Assembly (NCBI GenBank): GCA_036346395.1 | Contig: CM070594.1 | Location: forward strand, 14,975,385 to 15,039,384 | Origin: Hsuehochloa calcarea | Taxonomy: Eukaryota; Streptophyta; Magnoliopsida; Poales; Poaceae | Length of the DNA stretch: 64,000 bases | Direction: 5' to 3' | Notes under the pieces: model-generated | Database searches by the model: none | Told to the model about the DNA's origin: nothing | Seen by the model: only the letters and a program-made list of their open reading frames with translations | Shown here: positions 22,847 to 36,374 of the stretch, in pieces | Position numbering within the stretch: the first letter of the stretch is position 1 | How the letters are laid out: each line of letters opens with the position of its first letter | Made by a program: the position numbers and the translations under genes

Positions 22847-24193
22847 CTAATAACACCCCAAATGTCACTAAGTATTTACCTATTTATTTATTCACACCGT
22901 CATTGAAATTAGCAGGAGTAGCTGATACCGATTTTGTCAGCAACGAACTTTCCTACAATTTCGAAGGCAAGCTATTCTCTTGAACATAAATATAGTTATA
23001 TTAAATGTAAACCGTATATTGCTCTATCATATATGTTTTGCATCAAAACTATTTCTCAAAATTAAATCGGATTAAGATGAAACTGGGAAGATAAGAAATG
23101 AGAGGAATAAATAAGAATTACTAGATGGGATCCCTTTACATATGGTTAAAATATAAGGATAAACAAAACTCTTACTCAGTCAGAGGCCATAAATTCAGTG
23201 CCAACCATTTTCCCATTTTGACGGGCATAAAATGATACCTTGTTACGTAATTATGTTCTCTACAACGGGTCACATTGGAGTGTTGGGCACGGAAGTGAAC
23301 CGTCCCAAGGTGGAGTGTTGGGCACGGACGAGAGCCGCCCCAACCAATATTACTGGAACTCGGTGTATGACGAGATCAGCACCGTGACTAAATCAGCACC
23401 GATAGAAAGTAATAGGTGGATACCTAATCACGTAATTTGAAAATGTTCTGTATTCTGAACTCAAAATCGCATCAAAGGAAATGTGGTGGACTTAGCTCGA
23501 GAGAGAGTTCAGAGTAGCTATGAGTAAAGTGGTACAAGCCTGCGCAGTGCTATATCAAATCATTAATTCATGCCAATCTTCTGGATTGGAGTCTACGGGA
23601 ACCGCTAGGGGTCTATCTTCTCTCCGAGTGACAAGTAGTGTTTTCAGAATTAAAATTTACAACATAATATTTTAATGAGTTATTTTTAGAAAAGAGATGA
23701 TATAGAAAATGTGATAACGAATAGAGATAAGTCATACAGTACATCTTTTGCTATTAATGCTTGCTGAGTACATTTGTACTCAACCTTGTTAGTATTCTCC
23801 TTTGTTAGATCCTAGTCCGGTCGGGAATTATTCCGAGTCGAACGAAGGACATGCAGTACCAATGCAACCGCAGGAGGAGAAGGCACTGATTACGAGGACC
23901 ACGGCAAGTTGGCGCCATATTTGACGCGTGGGACGAATAGGCGGCCGGTGCTTCAGGGTAGACGAGAGAAGCGGAGAAGTTCCCTTTTGTAATTGTTTAA
24001 TACTGGTATTAAGAAACATAGCCTTGTGTGACTACTACTGAAATAAAGATGTACAGTTTCTATCTTATTGTTCTGCTGTGCAATTCTGGTAAAGACTTAC
24101 TATTTATTGGAGCAGTGTTCTACTGAGCTAACGAATAATAATCCGTATATCTAAGTGTAATTATCTCTAAGATAATGACACAGAGGCGTTACA
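22847..24193 (+). repeat. Probable Gypsy LTR (solo or fragment)
   Basis: The left edge has an AACACCCCAAATGTCAC phrase like the 5' end of many plant Gypsy LTRs. The GAGTAC-N4-GTACTC hairpin lies at 23766-23781, about 410 bp before a GGCGTTACA end at 24193. The bases just after (GTACC, 24194-24198) nearly match those just before the proposed start (GTACT, 22842-22846), a possible decayed target duplication. Both edges need alignment to other copies. Confidence 0.4.
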
Positions 24194-25532
24194 GTACCCA
24201 AACGTCACATTCCAACATTGGATATGGTGATGATGCCCAAGCGTCACGATCAGGTATGGACGTCGTAGCAACAATTCATCCTCCGTCCGGAAGACACCAA
24301 AATCCAAGGCATACACGACCCGTCTCTCTGAAACTTGCACACAGTAGCAACCTACGTGGTCGCGCGGCAGCCACAGCCCTGACATGGCCAAACCTAGATC
24401 CTCGACACGAGCCGATTTGATCTTTTCTTGTTTGTCCCGAAGCGATTCCAATCCGTTGCTGTTCCTTGGAAGGCAGCACAGCATGGGTCAGCCACGTGCA
24501 ATGTGTGTGTTTGCGCGCGTCGCACTGGAATTGATTTTGTGGTTTCTGAAGAAACTATCCTCCATCTACCTGCAAGTCTGGAACTGCAGCTATGGGTGCT
24601 GCCAGTTGTCACGGGTTATATCACGGACCGGTCTAATTGATTTCCTGAGTGCTGCACCTGCATGCATGAGATGAGTATGAAATAGAACATGGAGTGATTG
24701 TTCTCTTATTCAGATTGGAATTAAACGCCCATTTGGGAAATTCTATGTTACAGTTAAGGTGGGGGAGAAGAATTGGGTGAGACTGACGGAAAGTAGAGTC
24801 TGTCATAAACCCTCGAGAACTCATTCAGAAATCCCGCACTCCAAACAGGGCCACATGGTGCGGCGCTTTACGAACCATGTAAGATCAGCTCGAGTTTTTC
24901 TCAGCTCGGGCTCAAATTAGGTTTGATCTTGAGCCTGAACCCAAATTCAAAACTGTCTAAATAAAGAATAATCCAGACCCCAAGGAGTTGGCAATGGTGA
25001 AAAGCTAACTGACCTTCCGGGATCCACTTTAGGAGAAAGAGCATCTAAATTGCCCACGAGAATGAAATAACCAGGAATTGATTTTGTTGAAGCAAGTGCT
25101 GACTAGGTAAGTTTCTCTAGACAGCCTGAGAATCGCACACGGTAACTACAAACCATCCAGATAACCATGAACCATCTAACATAAATCAAACCAACACTCA
25201 AATACAACCAACAGTTGAGCTAATATGAGTAGAGCACATCAATTGCACATCAAATTATTTTGTATGGAAGGATGCACCGGTATATCCGTTATTAAATGTT
25301 TCTCATTTATATTACTCAGGTGATGTCAATGTCAATGCATCACAAGTAATGGTCCAAATTTTTCTCCACATTTTCTGTAATACTACAAACAGAAAACATT
25401 CCTTCTCGTAGACCCAATAACGTGATCAACAAAAGGATCCTAACCAGCTTGTAAACTGGTGCAATGGGTCTAGTTGATTAGATAATTGTGTATCTTGACC
25501 TATCCCGTCTCTCAAATGGAGCAAGCAAGCAG
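24194..25532. other. Spacer between the LTR and the Sec14-like gene
   Basis: The section just below 25533 should hold the 3' UTR of the minus-strand gene; a polyadenylation site was not fixed. A patch at 24885-24960 has GAGCTCGGGCTC-like words similar to the 13.4-14.7 kb element. Short frames at 24167-24674 overlap on both strands and are not called. Confidence 0.4.
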
Positions 25533-28037
25533 TCAAGCGCACACGTTCTTCGGTACGCTATGTTCACCAAGTTCGTGCTTCGGGGACTCGGTTCCACTAT
25601 AGAAGGAAGCCTCACTTGAGGCGTCTGAGTCTGCATCGTTAGCTTTCTTGTTACCATTTGAGCTGCATAAAGAACCCATCTTATTGTCGTCCTCTCTCAT
25701 TTGCTCAGCATAACTGTTGTATTCAAAGGTAGCTGGATTCTTTCCCCCGAATGCTGAGTCAAGCTTTTCCATGTCGAAGACATCAGCCATTATCTTCTGG
25801 CTCTCCTTATCATTGGAGTACACAAACTTCACCTTCTTGTAGGTCTCATGGTCCAAGAATGGCTTCACTATCTGTCATTGGTAACTACTGTTAGGCCGTT
25901 TGATCAGAGTAGCTCAATTAAGAATAACAACAATGCAAAATGGAATGTTTCGGAGAGGAAAGAACAGAACAGACACTGCCCCTTTATCCACAAATGTAAC
26001 TGTAATATTTCCAATATGACATGTGGTGGTTTATAGAGTTTCCACGATTTGGGTTCTGCTTCAGGGAACATAGCACAGAACACATTTGAATTTTCAATGG
26101 TTGAATTACATTGAAAAAAATAATATCAGGGGAGACCACAAATAGTTCAAATATTGGGAAACAATACGGCAGTCACAATTTAGAAAAAGACAAATTGGCA
26201 GGGTAGCTAAAGAGCTGTGATCTGACTAGAGAAATAGAGGCACAGCAAAGGGTGGCAGAATCTCATAGTGTGATAATGAACACTACTCTGCTGGCACAAC
26301 AAACTGGAACACATTATTCATGATTATCAACCTAGCCAAGAGATTGCTACTACTCTGACAACATCGTGGTTGCAATTCTATCTTCTGATTGACCTACTCG
26401 AATATGGCAAATGCAGAAGTAACAATGCTGGTTCATAGTGTAATGAAGATATTTTAAGGTTGCACTGAGCGCAACCGCTCACCTTCCAGAATGACTCAAA
26501 TAACCTAGGAGGATTGTAAAGGATCGCTAGCCCCAGTCTCTCGGGATAACAGTCTTGCAAGACGTTCACAGTCTCTCGGGTCACCTTCAGCGGTGTGCTT
26601 CCCAACGTCCAACACTGGAAGTCTGTCAGCCACACCATCTTCTCTTGATCTTCTGTCAGATTCATAATCGCTTTCTCCAGACAGTAAACTAGATATTTGA
26701 TCTGTCCCCTTCCATTAGATGTGTTCTGTTACATTTCAGCATTAAGCACACAAAATTAGAAATAAAGAAGTTACAACGCTTCACACAAAATGATGGTGCC
26801 ATGTTGGTTCATAATCAACACAAAAATTACAAAAAAGAAGCATAGAGAAGTATCCCTCAAAGTAAATTACGAACATATAAATGAAGTATCTACTTCAAAG
26901 TCGATTGGTGTTATGAGAAACAAAAATAAATTTCTGAAAAATAATAAATTATAAGGAAAAAAATAAAAAAGTTTCAATTTGCAGCAAAGCATGAAGTTCT
27001 CCTTTTGTTTCTCCTAATACCGATTGAGTATGAACTAAAAAATTTAAAGGTTGATGTATCACTCTGTAAACCACCTTCTAAATTCAATGTTCATAACGGC
27101 AGGGTTAGCATGGTAGCTCTATACTCGTGATTTGCACTAGTTATGTCCCTTTTAACTAGACTATATAATTCCAACATGATTTCAAAGCATATTAGATGAT
27201 AGATATATGTACATCTAATACAGAACTGTACAAAACGCTTCTTTATGGAAGCACCAGATATACATCTTAAGAACCTTAAGGTGTCAATTCAATTCTTTCC
27301 AGAAATTTAATTTTCAGCACGTGAACTAACCTCTAAGCCTGGCCTCAGTACAAGAACAGTTCTTCCAAGCTTGTCCCTGTAGTCAGCCCTATATATCTTT
27401 CCAGTCTCTGCTTCGTGTGCAATGTCTTCCTGAAGGTTGAAAGGATGAAAAGGTTACATTATGTTGTAAATCTGCAAATGTGAAATACTTCTTAAATATG
27501 AGTACAATCAGCTGGTGCCTAAACTGACACTGACAATGCTTATTCCTCCTGTACTAATCTTGCATTACACCATTCTTAAATAATACCTGTGCTTCTCACC
27601 AATGTTTTAATTACACTGCTCTTTGTATTGCCCATAAACACATCTATCTTGAATTGAACATAAACATAAGGATTGGCTGAACCAAACATACCCAGCGAAT
27701 CATTTCTGGCTTGTATGCTACCCGCCACTTTACAGCTGCTTTGAGCATTTTACTCGCTTTCTGCACATTCCAGTTTCTTGCTCGGAGAAATCTTGATACT
27801 GAGGCATTTGAAAGGAAATCTTGTATTGCTACTGATGAGTGCTCGCCAAGCTCCTTGCGTAATTCATTTATCTGCTCAGTAAATAGCACAGCACAGGGCC
27901 TTAAGATTTAAGTACTTTTATAAAATCAAGCGGAGATCTACATTCGAAGACTATTTTCTTACTTTTTCTTGCTGTTCTTCTAGGGTCAAGTTTTTCTCCG
28001 CCGCACCACCATTGATTGACTTGAATAGATAGGCCAT
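25533..28037 (-). CDS. Sec14-like CRAL-TRIO phosphatidylinositol-transfer family protein
   Basis: The coding exons, in transcript order, are 28037-27963, 27871-27692, 27429-27331, 26725-26483 and 25871-25533. All junctions are phase 0 with GT..AG introns, giving 311 aa. Residues 26-85 form the CRAL-TRIO N-terminal helical part (FLRARNWNVQKASKML and AVKWR). Residues of about 90-235 form the lipid-binding CRAL-TRIO fold (GRTVLVLRPGLE, MVWLTDFQCW, YPERLGLAILYNPP). The tail from about residue 250 is acidic and Ser-rich (DADSDASSEASFYSG) and probably disordered. Such plant proteins are single-domain Sec14 relatives, expected to bind or exchange phosphoinositides and phosphatidylcholine at membranes. 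The specific ligand is not known. A non-coding first exon probably lies near 29155-29400 and a second leader exon begins at 28085. Confidence 0.9.
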
Positions 28038-29154
28038 TTTAGTAACTTGAAGGCGAGGGCTCTACTAGATTTGTAATTGAAACACCTGCATAAATAATAT
28101 CAGAAGAATAAACATGCATAAACTACTTTATGGTCAGCTTCTTTGTGTGAAAAAAAAGCTGACAAAAGAACAGAATAAAACTTATTAAGCGGGTGTGAGG
28201 AAAAGTGTGTGACTAACGAAAATTCAGGTAAAAAGATACAAAAGTGACAAGTGCTACTCTCACTTTTATGTCTAGCAGCGGACTAGTAAAATTGCATATG
28301 TTTGGTGCCTGAGTGATATCCTGCATGAGAAGTATTTCATAGATTTCAGAAGACGGTGAGAAGGGTTGGCTCCTATTGGAGCTTCTAAATTACTCAGTTC
28401 AATTTCGCAGAACACATATCGTGGCTACGGTTTAAAACAAAACAACCTAGGAGGAAGCTCATAATTAAATACGCACAGCTCCAAGAGCAGGGAGCAAAAA
28501 AACAGCATAGGACAGATTATTTACAGCCAAAGATTGAGCGACAAATCATGGAAATCCCCGAAATGGGGGAACCTAGCAGGGCAAGCCACTGAATTCCACT
28601 CTGGTGTCGATAATACTGATGCTTGATGGAATAGTAACTATCAAGATCCCATAACAGGATGGAAGTTAAGGTAGTGTACATACACTCATAATAGTCAGGC
28701 TTGAACTGTTCCTTCCTTCCAGTAGAATTGGATCTGGTAATGTTATACTCAGCTTTACGTGGGATGAAGAACAGATCCCAACAGGTCGAGATTGATCAAC
28801 TCAACGCGAGCTAACTACCGGCCCTAGTTCCTATATTCCAGGAGCATAATCAGCAAAAAAAATCACTGGAATTCGAAGAGGAACAGATCGATGCCTGCTT
28901 ACTTCCTCACATCAAACAACAATCAACCAGAGGAAGGGGGAACAGTTTATTCCCGGCCCGGGATTTGACTTAAATTCCGCATCCACGAGGATGAACAGGG
29001 ATATTAGTCCAAACCAAACAACAAGAATACAATCTAACAAACCTCTAAAACTAAACAAATCACAATTCGCACGGTTGAACTGAATCAATCGCTAACAGGA
29101 AGTCAATAACTGTGTGTGGGTGGGTGGGTGGGGGATAGGCCGCCGGTCACGCAC

Positions 29155-29570
29155 CTCACGAATCAAGATCCCGTCTCCCGGCACCGACGACGAGGGCAAC
29201 ACGCCGCCTAGATCGATCACGCCGCGTGCAGCCACCGCACCGCCCGCGTTCTTGGAACTTGGAAGGGCCTCAGGAGAAGATGCTGATGAGCCAGAGCAAC
29301 CGAGTCCAGGAGGCTTGACAGTTCACTCGAGAGCGCTAGTGGAGGAATAAAGCGTGGAAGAGAGAGGAGAGAGAGAGAGAGACCGGGGAGAGTCGCCTCG
29401 CCACCGTGCAGGACCAGACAAGCCGGGGGAGATGGTGAGTCAGGCGTCAGGTGTCAACGAGGCGGATGGCCTTGGATGCACCGCGCGTCGGTGCCGTTGC
29501 CATGTGGCGAGCCGTTCTTTCCCTCGCTGCGGGGGCGGACTGGTGGGCGTCCACCGCAGGTAGGGAGAAA
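29155..29570 (-). promoter_or_regulatory. 5' non-coding exon and promoter of the Sec14-like gene
   Basis: Reading the minus strand, a GC-rich block ends in GTGAG|GTGCGT, a good splice donor at 29155. An acceptor TGCAG|GTGTTTC lies at 28085, just upstream of the ATG, so a 5' UTR intron of about 1.07 kb is likely. A GAGAGAGGAGAGAGAGAG tract (about 29361-29380 on +) lies in the leader or core promoter. The exact transcription start is unknown. Confidence 0.45.
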
Positions 29571-31700
29571 AAATGGACACTAATTATTTGTATCCTTCGA
29601 CCGTATTGATAGTGTATATTTTTTTTATTCAGTTAATATTTTCTCTTCAATTTGTATTTGTATTTGTACTTCAATTTGCATAAAAAAGATACGAATATGG
29701 TATGAATTTTCCATATCCGATTGTTATTTTATCTGAATTATTTGTATTCAAATTCGATAAAGCAATATAATTATTTTATTAAAGCACGCCTGATTATTTG
29801 CACGAGTTTTTTTTTAAAGTCACTATGAATTTATGTTCTTTAAGTGAAGAAAAATAGGTTGGAATGATTAAATACGAACATACAGGGATAAAACTTCACT
29901 AATAACTTCACAGTGCATAAGTTATTAGGATATTTGGATCCGATCGAATTTGGTAGATATTCGATTCAAATTCATATTCGTTGTGACATTCGATTCGTAT
30001 CCAATTCTTCTTAAAAATACGAATATGAATATGATTTTACCACCGTTCTATTAGTATTCGATCTGCCTCGTTCCGTTTGGATCGTAACGCGCGTTTGGTT
30101 GGGCCGTTCTAGTTTTTTGTAGTGTTTTTTTCCCGTGCACTCGCTTCTTCTTTTTCTTGTGGCAGGTAGAAATGATTCCCATGAGATATTGTTAACAAGG
30201 AGATTTATTCTTTTTATGGGTTAGCAAAGAATTTTTAGTGCGGAGTAAATAGGACTAATTCCAATGGGAAGTAAGCATACACACTTTTCTGAGTCTGTAC
30301 GTATACAAGATGTGAATTATACTATCTTTCGCCTGCGCCGCCCCCGCTGCCCACCTCCTTCCCTTTGTTTGCGTCGCCTGCCTCCTTACCTTCGTCTGCC
30401 CCCCTCCTTGCGGCCCGCCTCCTCCCCTTCGCCCCCGCCCCCTCCTCCCCTTTGCACATACCGCCCCTGCCACTCCCTCCTCCCCTTCGCCCGCACCGCC
30501 CCCGCCGTCTCTTGGATTAGGGCTTCTGCGTGGCGGCACCGGCGGCAGCAGATGGATCTCCAACTGTGGTAATGCCTCCATTATGGTGCAGGCTTGATAG
30601 AATGTGGTTTGAACATCTGGAGTTATGGAAGGAACAATGACCGGACAACCTTTTCTCTGCCCAATGGATCATGTATTTGAGGTAATTACTTAAAGGAAAC
30701 TTTCTTTTTATAGTGTAAGGGAAACTTTCTTTTTATAATTTATAGTCGTATATATTCTTTCATGAGAACATCAATTGCCCTTTATTCATTTTATATGCAA
30801 TATATTGAATTGCCTAGAAGGTAGTAATTTCCTTTATGTAATTAGTTGTCATAAGAGTTACATTTCGCAAGACATTTACCACAAATGGGTTCATCGCTCA
30901 TCTGTGGTGGATTAAACACTTTGCAAAAGCATATAGGGTTAAATTAAAGTAAATTATAAAACTGTGGTTTTATGTTACATGTGTCAAGATACCTTGGATT
31001 TGTGAATTCTAGACATCATTTTTTGCATGAACCCAATTGAAAAATACAACTCAATCATCTTCGAAGGTCTATTCTTGTGAAGGGCACCATGCCCTGTTTG
31101 TTGGTCCAAATTTTGGTGGCCTTGGACCAAGTTGCTTCCTAATCCAGACCACACTATTTACTGATAACCTTTTTTTCAACATCAATCATTGATGATCTAG
31201 TGGCCTTTTGAGGACCACTCTTCGTTCTCTTGCAATTACCCACAGGAGGTGCAGTAAACCTGCACTTTGAATTATCACATACTTCAAATGTTCACAAATA
31301 CCGAACACTTTTGACCGAACACAGATATCTAGGTAGTCATGTTTAGGATAAATATGACAAAAGCACCAGCTAATAACTTACAGGAACAACAATGAGGCAG
31401 CAAAATTAAGGATTTTCGTACAGTTAACTGGGTATTGTGGGGAAATATGCCTAGCAAATGTGAAAGTCATAACTGATAAGTGTGTCTTTGAACAAACACA
31501 TTTTGGGGTCAAATGCCAAATATTCGTGAATTGATAGAGTAGATAGATCATAATACAGTGATGAATATCTAAGTGGTTCGAAGAGTTGATATAACTGGAA
31601 ACATGTGTGGAAATTCGAAATATTCCTCTTGAATTCGAATTGTGGAGAACTTGAGAAGCAATATACCCTAGCACTGATCTTACTTGTGAGTTCCTACTTC
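29571..31700. other. AT-rich spacer with a pyrimidine-rich block
   Basis: TATTCGAATTC/ATATCCGA-type words at 29.6-30.05 kb suggest an old element. At 30320-30500 there is a C-rich tract (repeats of CGCCCCCGCC and CTCCTTCCC) followed by a GGATTAGGGCTTCTGCG segment. TGAGGTAATT near 30680 could be a splice donor, but I could not build a gene from it. Confidence 0.35.
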
Positions 31701-31718
31701 AATGATTTCATTGTGCAG

Positions 31719-31814
31719 GCCCATGTTATACTGAAGGACATGCCTGACGAAGAGATTGGTCCACGTATTGATTTCGGAGAATACTCCTTCCTTGAGAACC
31801 CACCATTTGCCTAA
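31719..31814 (+). pseudogene. Possible captured terminal exon, unrecognised
   Basis: TTGTGCAG forms a good splice acceptor ending at about 31718. An open segment of about 31 codons follows, ending in a stop at 31812-31814. The peptide has a plausible globular look, with ILKDMPDEEIGPRIDFGEY and a C-terminal ENPPFA. It ends 13 bases before the first ATG of the Copia gag frame. I do not recognise the family. It may be the last exon of a host gene into which the Copia element inserted, or chance. Confidence 0.25.
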
Positions 31815-34800
31815 AAAGGTAATATTATGTCTACCAATGGGCACCATTTCTCTCCCTCGCTGTCGGTGATCTTCGACGGTGTTAATTACACCGACTTCGT
31901 GTCTCACATGCGCATCCACATACGTGGTCTTCGTCTCTGGGGCGTCCTCTCTGGCGATGTTACCTGCCCGCCGTGCCCTACTCCTCCGACAGAGCCTACG
32001 TCTGTTGCGCTATCCTCTACAGTCGACAAGGTTGCTGTTGAGGCTGCTGGCCTTGCTGATGAGAAGGCTGCCTCTGCCTACCAAGAGGCTCTCGATTTCT
32101 ACATGGATCGCTTGACTGTCTACACTCAGTGGTGCGACGACGATGCTCGGCTGCTGCTGTCTTCATCGCCAGTATCCAGCCTCAGTTCTCTTATGAGGTT
32201 GTGGGATTTTCTTCGGCTGCCCAGATGTGGACTCACCTTCGTCAGCACTACGAACCCTCTGGAGATGCCATCTACCTGTCAGTGGTTCGCCAGGAGCACT
32301 CTCTTGACATGGTGACGCTCTCGTTGGCGCCTTCTATGCTCGAGTTACATTGTCTAGCGTCAATCGGACTCTCTTCGCCCGCCGGGCCGCCGCTCTGCTC
32401 GTCTTTGTCTGGTCATGCGTCTTGATATGGAGTTTCAGCGTGTCTACGAGTTCCTTACTCGCCGTCCCCGAAGTTCGAGCGGGCGTGCCCGGCTTCTTGC
32501 ACGCCACCCTCGTGTTACTCTTCCGAGGCCCTTACCGAGATACGTGCGAGAGGAGACTCGTGCGAGTGGTCTTTGGTGCGATGCCACTCCCCTCCGTGCT
32601 CACCGCCCGCCCACTGCTACACCGATCGCTTCACGCTTGAAGACATCGCCTCCTCCGTGGCCGCCACAAGTGGTGGTGGCCGCCTCCATCTGGCGGTGGT
32701 CGTCCTCGCCGCTCCCTCTGTGACAAGGTCGGCCACATTGAGTCCAAGTGCTACAAGAAGCAGCGGCATCTTTCACGCCGTTCTTCTCCTAGCACTGGCA
32801 TCGATACTTCTACATCGGCGTCGCATCGACTACTTCGCGTTTTCTCTCGAGGCGGAGATAGCCGGACTTCGACGCTTTGCTTGCCGCTTGTGTTCTTCCT
32901 CGGCGTGTTCTGCGCAGTTCTGCGATCGACTCTTGCACGCGAAACCACCTCCTACACAATGTACCTCCTGTGGATCCTTGATTCCGAGCATCTTTTCACA
33001 TGACTTCGATTCTTCCACTCTGTCTTTGTTACACCTCTTGATTCCCCATCGGTGTGCTTACTGCGATGGTACCTCTCTTTCGTCTCAGTCGAGGACCTCT
33101 TAGCAACTCATCTTTTCATGTTCCTTCATTGCTCATGTTCCTCGCCTAACCATGCGACTTCTTCTGTGGGCGATTCATGACCTTGGTTGTCGGGTCATTC
33201 TTGACTCTGACTCTTGTTGTGTTCAGGACCGCCACACGGGGGATCTGGTTGGTTCTAGCCCTCGGCGCCTTGACTCACAGCGTCTCTGGGAGCTTGACTG
33301 GCTTCACCTTCCTTCCACTGCCACCATTGCCACCAATCTCTCCGCCTCTGCCACTTCGTCTACCAGCTCTTTCCAACAGTGGCACCACCGTCTTGGTCAT
33401 CTGTGTGGATCTCGTCTGTCATCTTTAGTCCGTTGAGGTCTTCTAGGGTCTGTCTCAGGAGACGTATCTTTATATTGTTAGGGCTGTAAGTTAGGGAAAC
33501 AGATTCAACTTCCCTATTCTCATAGTGAGTCTGTGTCTCAGCGACCATTTAATCTTATTCATTCAGATCTTTGGGGTCCGACTCCCTTCCTTTCGAAAGG
33601 GGGCTATCGATATTATATCATTTTTATAGATGACTTCTCTCGTCACACTTGGATATACTTTATGTCTTCCCGTAGTGAGGCTTTGTCTATCTATAAACAA
33701 TTTGCCACTATGGTTCGCACACAGTTCTCCACTCCTATTCGAGTCTTTCGTGCTGACTCTGCTGGTGAGTACCTCTCTCATTACCTGCGCAGCTTCCTTG
33801 CTGAGCAAGGCACTCTCGCTCAGTTCTCTTGTCCTGGTGCTCATGCTCAGAGTGGTGTCGCTGAGCACAAGCATCGTCACCTCCTTGAGACGGCTCGTAC
33901 ACTGATGATTGCCGCCTCTATTCCACCTCACTTTTGGGCTGAGGCTGTTTCCACTGCCACCTATCTCGTCAACATCCAACCTCTTCTGCTCTTCAGGTGA
34001 GATCCCGGTTAAGCGTCTCTGTGATCTTTCTCCAGACTACTCTGCTCTTTGTCTGTTTGGCTGCGTTTGCTACGTTCTCCTTGCACCTCGAGAACGCACC
34101 AAACTGACCGCTCAGTCTGTTGAATGTGTTTTTATGGGATACAGTGCCGAGCACAAGGGCTATCGGTGTTGGGATCCTCTTGATCGACGGATGCGGGTTT
34201 CTCGGAATGTGACTTTTGACGAGTCTCGTCCTTTCTACCCACGTCCTGCCTCTCCTTCGGTTTCCTCTGTGGAGTCCCTGTCTTTTTTGACCTTACCAGA
34301 TACACCCATCTCTGTCTTGCCCTCGTCCATCTGTCCCACTGAGTCTCCACATATATCTCCCGAGGCCTCTCCGCCGTTGTCGTCTCCTACTTCGTCGCCT
34401 GTGGCTCCTCAGGCTCCTCCCACTCTCTTTTACACTCGTCGACCTCGTATTGAGGCTCTTCCAGATGAACCATCTTCCCCTGATATTTTATCTTCTCCCG
34501 ATGCTCCATCTTCCTCTGATAGGCCATCATCTCCTTGCTACGGTCTCCGTGATCGTCGATCGATTCGACCTCCTGCCCGTTTTGGTCTTGCTGGTGCAGC
34601 TACCCATGAGCCCGTCTCCTACCGGGATGCTGTTACTCATCCTGAGTGGCAGCATGCTATGGCCGAGGAGATTGCTGCTCTCGAGCGTACTGGTACTTGG
34701 GATCTTGTTCCTTTTCCATCTCACTCTCGTCCCATCACGTGTAAGTGGGTCTATAAGATTAAGACTCACTCTGATGGCTCTCTTGAGCGCTATAAAGCGC

Positions 34801-36120
34801 GTCTTGTTGCTCGTGGCTTCCAGCAGGAGCATGGTCGTGACTACGACGAGACTTTTGCTCCTGTGGCCCACATGACCACTGTCCGCACTCTTCTTTCGGT
34901 GGCGTCTGTTCGCCATTGGTCCGTTTCTCAGCTTGATGTGAAGAATGCCTTTCTTAATGGCGAGTTGTGTGAGGAGGTCTACATGCATTCGCCACCTGGG
35001 TATTCTGTTCCAGAGGGTATGGTCTGTCGTCTTCGTCGCTCTCTCTATGGCCTTAAAAAGGCCCTCGTGCTTGGTTTGAGCGTTTCTCCTCTGTGGTCAC
35101 TGCTACTGGCTTCTCAGCTAGTGATCATGATCCTGTTCTTTTTGTCCACACTTCGTCTCGTGGTTGGACTCTTCTTCTTCTATATGTTGATGATATGATC
35201 ATCACCGGAGATGATTCTGAGTACATTGCCTTTGTCAAGGCTCGTCTGAGTGAGCAGTTCCTTATGTCGGATCTTGGTCCTCTTCGTTACTTCCTTGGGA
35301 TTGAGGTTACTTCCACTCCAGATTGTTTCTTTATGTCCCAAGAGAAGTATATTCAGGATCTTCTTGATCGCGCTTCTCTCATTGATCAGCGTACTGTTGA
35401 GACTCCCATGGAGCTCAACGTTCATCTCCGGCCTTCTGATGGCGAGCCTCTTTCTGATCCGACTCGCTATCGTCATCTTGTTGGGAGTCTTGTCTACCTT
35501 GCTGTTACTCGTCCGGATATCACTTATCCAGTTCATGTTACGAGTCGATTCGTTTCCACCCTACTCAGTCCACTATAGCCACCTTCTTGAGTTCTGCGAT
35601 ACTTTGTGGGACTATCTCTCGCGTCTCTTCTTTCCACGCTCCACTCGTTCTGACTTGAGCTTATTCGGATGCTACTTGGGCGTGATCCCTCCGATCGCGG
35701 TCTATCTCTCACATCGTGTTTTTCTTAGTGGTTCTCTCATTGCACGGAAGACGAAGAAAGCAGATGCAGTGTCCGTTCGAGTGCAGAGGCTGAGTTGCGA
35801 GCTATGGCTCTCTTGACAGCAGAGATTACTTGGCTACGGTGGTTACTTGAGGATTTTGGTGTTTCTGTCACTGCACCGACTCCTCTCTTGTTAGACAGTA
35901 TAGGTGCTATCAGTATTGCCCGTGATCTTATGAAGCATGAGCTCACCAAACATATTGGTGTTGATGCTTCCTTCATGAGGTCTTGTGTGCATGATCAGGT
36001 GATTGCTCTTCAGTATGTGCCTTCAGAGCTTCAGATAGCGGATTTCTTCACGAAGGCCCAGACTCGAGCACAGCACGGCTTCTACCTTTCCAAACTCAGT
36101 GTTGTTGATCCACCATGAGT

Positions 36121-36131
36121 TTGAGGGGGGG
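36121..36131 (+). other. Polypurine tract of the Copia element
   Basis: TTGAGGGGGGG directly precedes the 3' LTR, the expected place for plus-strand priming. Confidence 0.6.
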
Positions 36132-36257
36132 CGTTAGAGATATATATGTGTTAGAGTAGGATTCTAGATTTGATTTGGTTTCCTTATCTGTAACCTGTAC
36201 TTGTGTATATATACTGACCCATTGGCCCCCTGATAATACAAGTTGCTATTCCTAACA
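36132..36257 (+). repeat. Copia 3' LTR, 126 bp
   Basis: It begins CGTTAGAGATATAT (a mutated TG start), contains TATATATACTG and an AATACAA segment, and ends CCTAACA. The terminal bases GTTAG..CTAAC form the short inverted repeat typical of Copia LTRs. No second copy was found in the window. Confidence 0.65.
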
Positions 36258-36374
36258 CTTTCATCCTAATATTTTATGAAGACTCGTAGTATCCTTGCGT
36301 GCACACAATTTCCAAGATAGTATTAATATTCATCTATCATCGTAGTCCCATCACCAAAATCTCTTTCTTATTAA

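Larger units (their letters stand above)
31827..36257 (+). mobile_element. Degenerate Ty1/Copia retrotransposon (short-LTR type)
   Basis: The gag region starts at 31827 and breaks into several frames. A CCHC knuckle relic with CDKVGHIESKC lies near 32725. Pre-integrase WHHRLGH is near 33380 and the integrase core spans about 33533-33980. The reverse transcriptase runs through 33909-35198 and then 35093-35578, with the YVDD box intact near 35190. The RNase H end is at 35795-36118. At least five frame changes and stops show it is dead. The order GAG-INT-RT-RH is that of Copia. The 126-bp 3' LTR and purine tract point to the Ale/Retrofit-like short-LTR group. No 5' LTR or primer-binding site was seen before 31827, so the 5' end appears lost. 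Confidence 0.85.

Noticed and set aside
30255..30581. C-rich frames on both strands
   Set aside because: Composition-driven; a leader or first exon is conceivable but could not be joined to any downstream coding exon.
31827..36257. Treating the integrase and reverse-transcriptase frames as separate host genes
   Set aside because: They are ordered pieces of one Copia polyprotein in shifting frames, next to a polypurine tract and an LTR.
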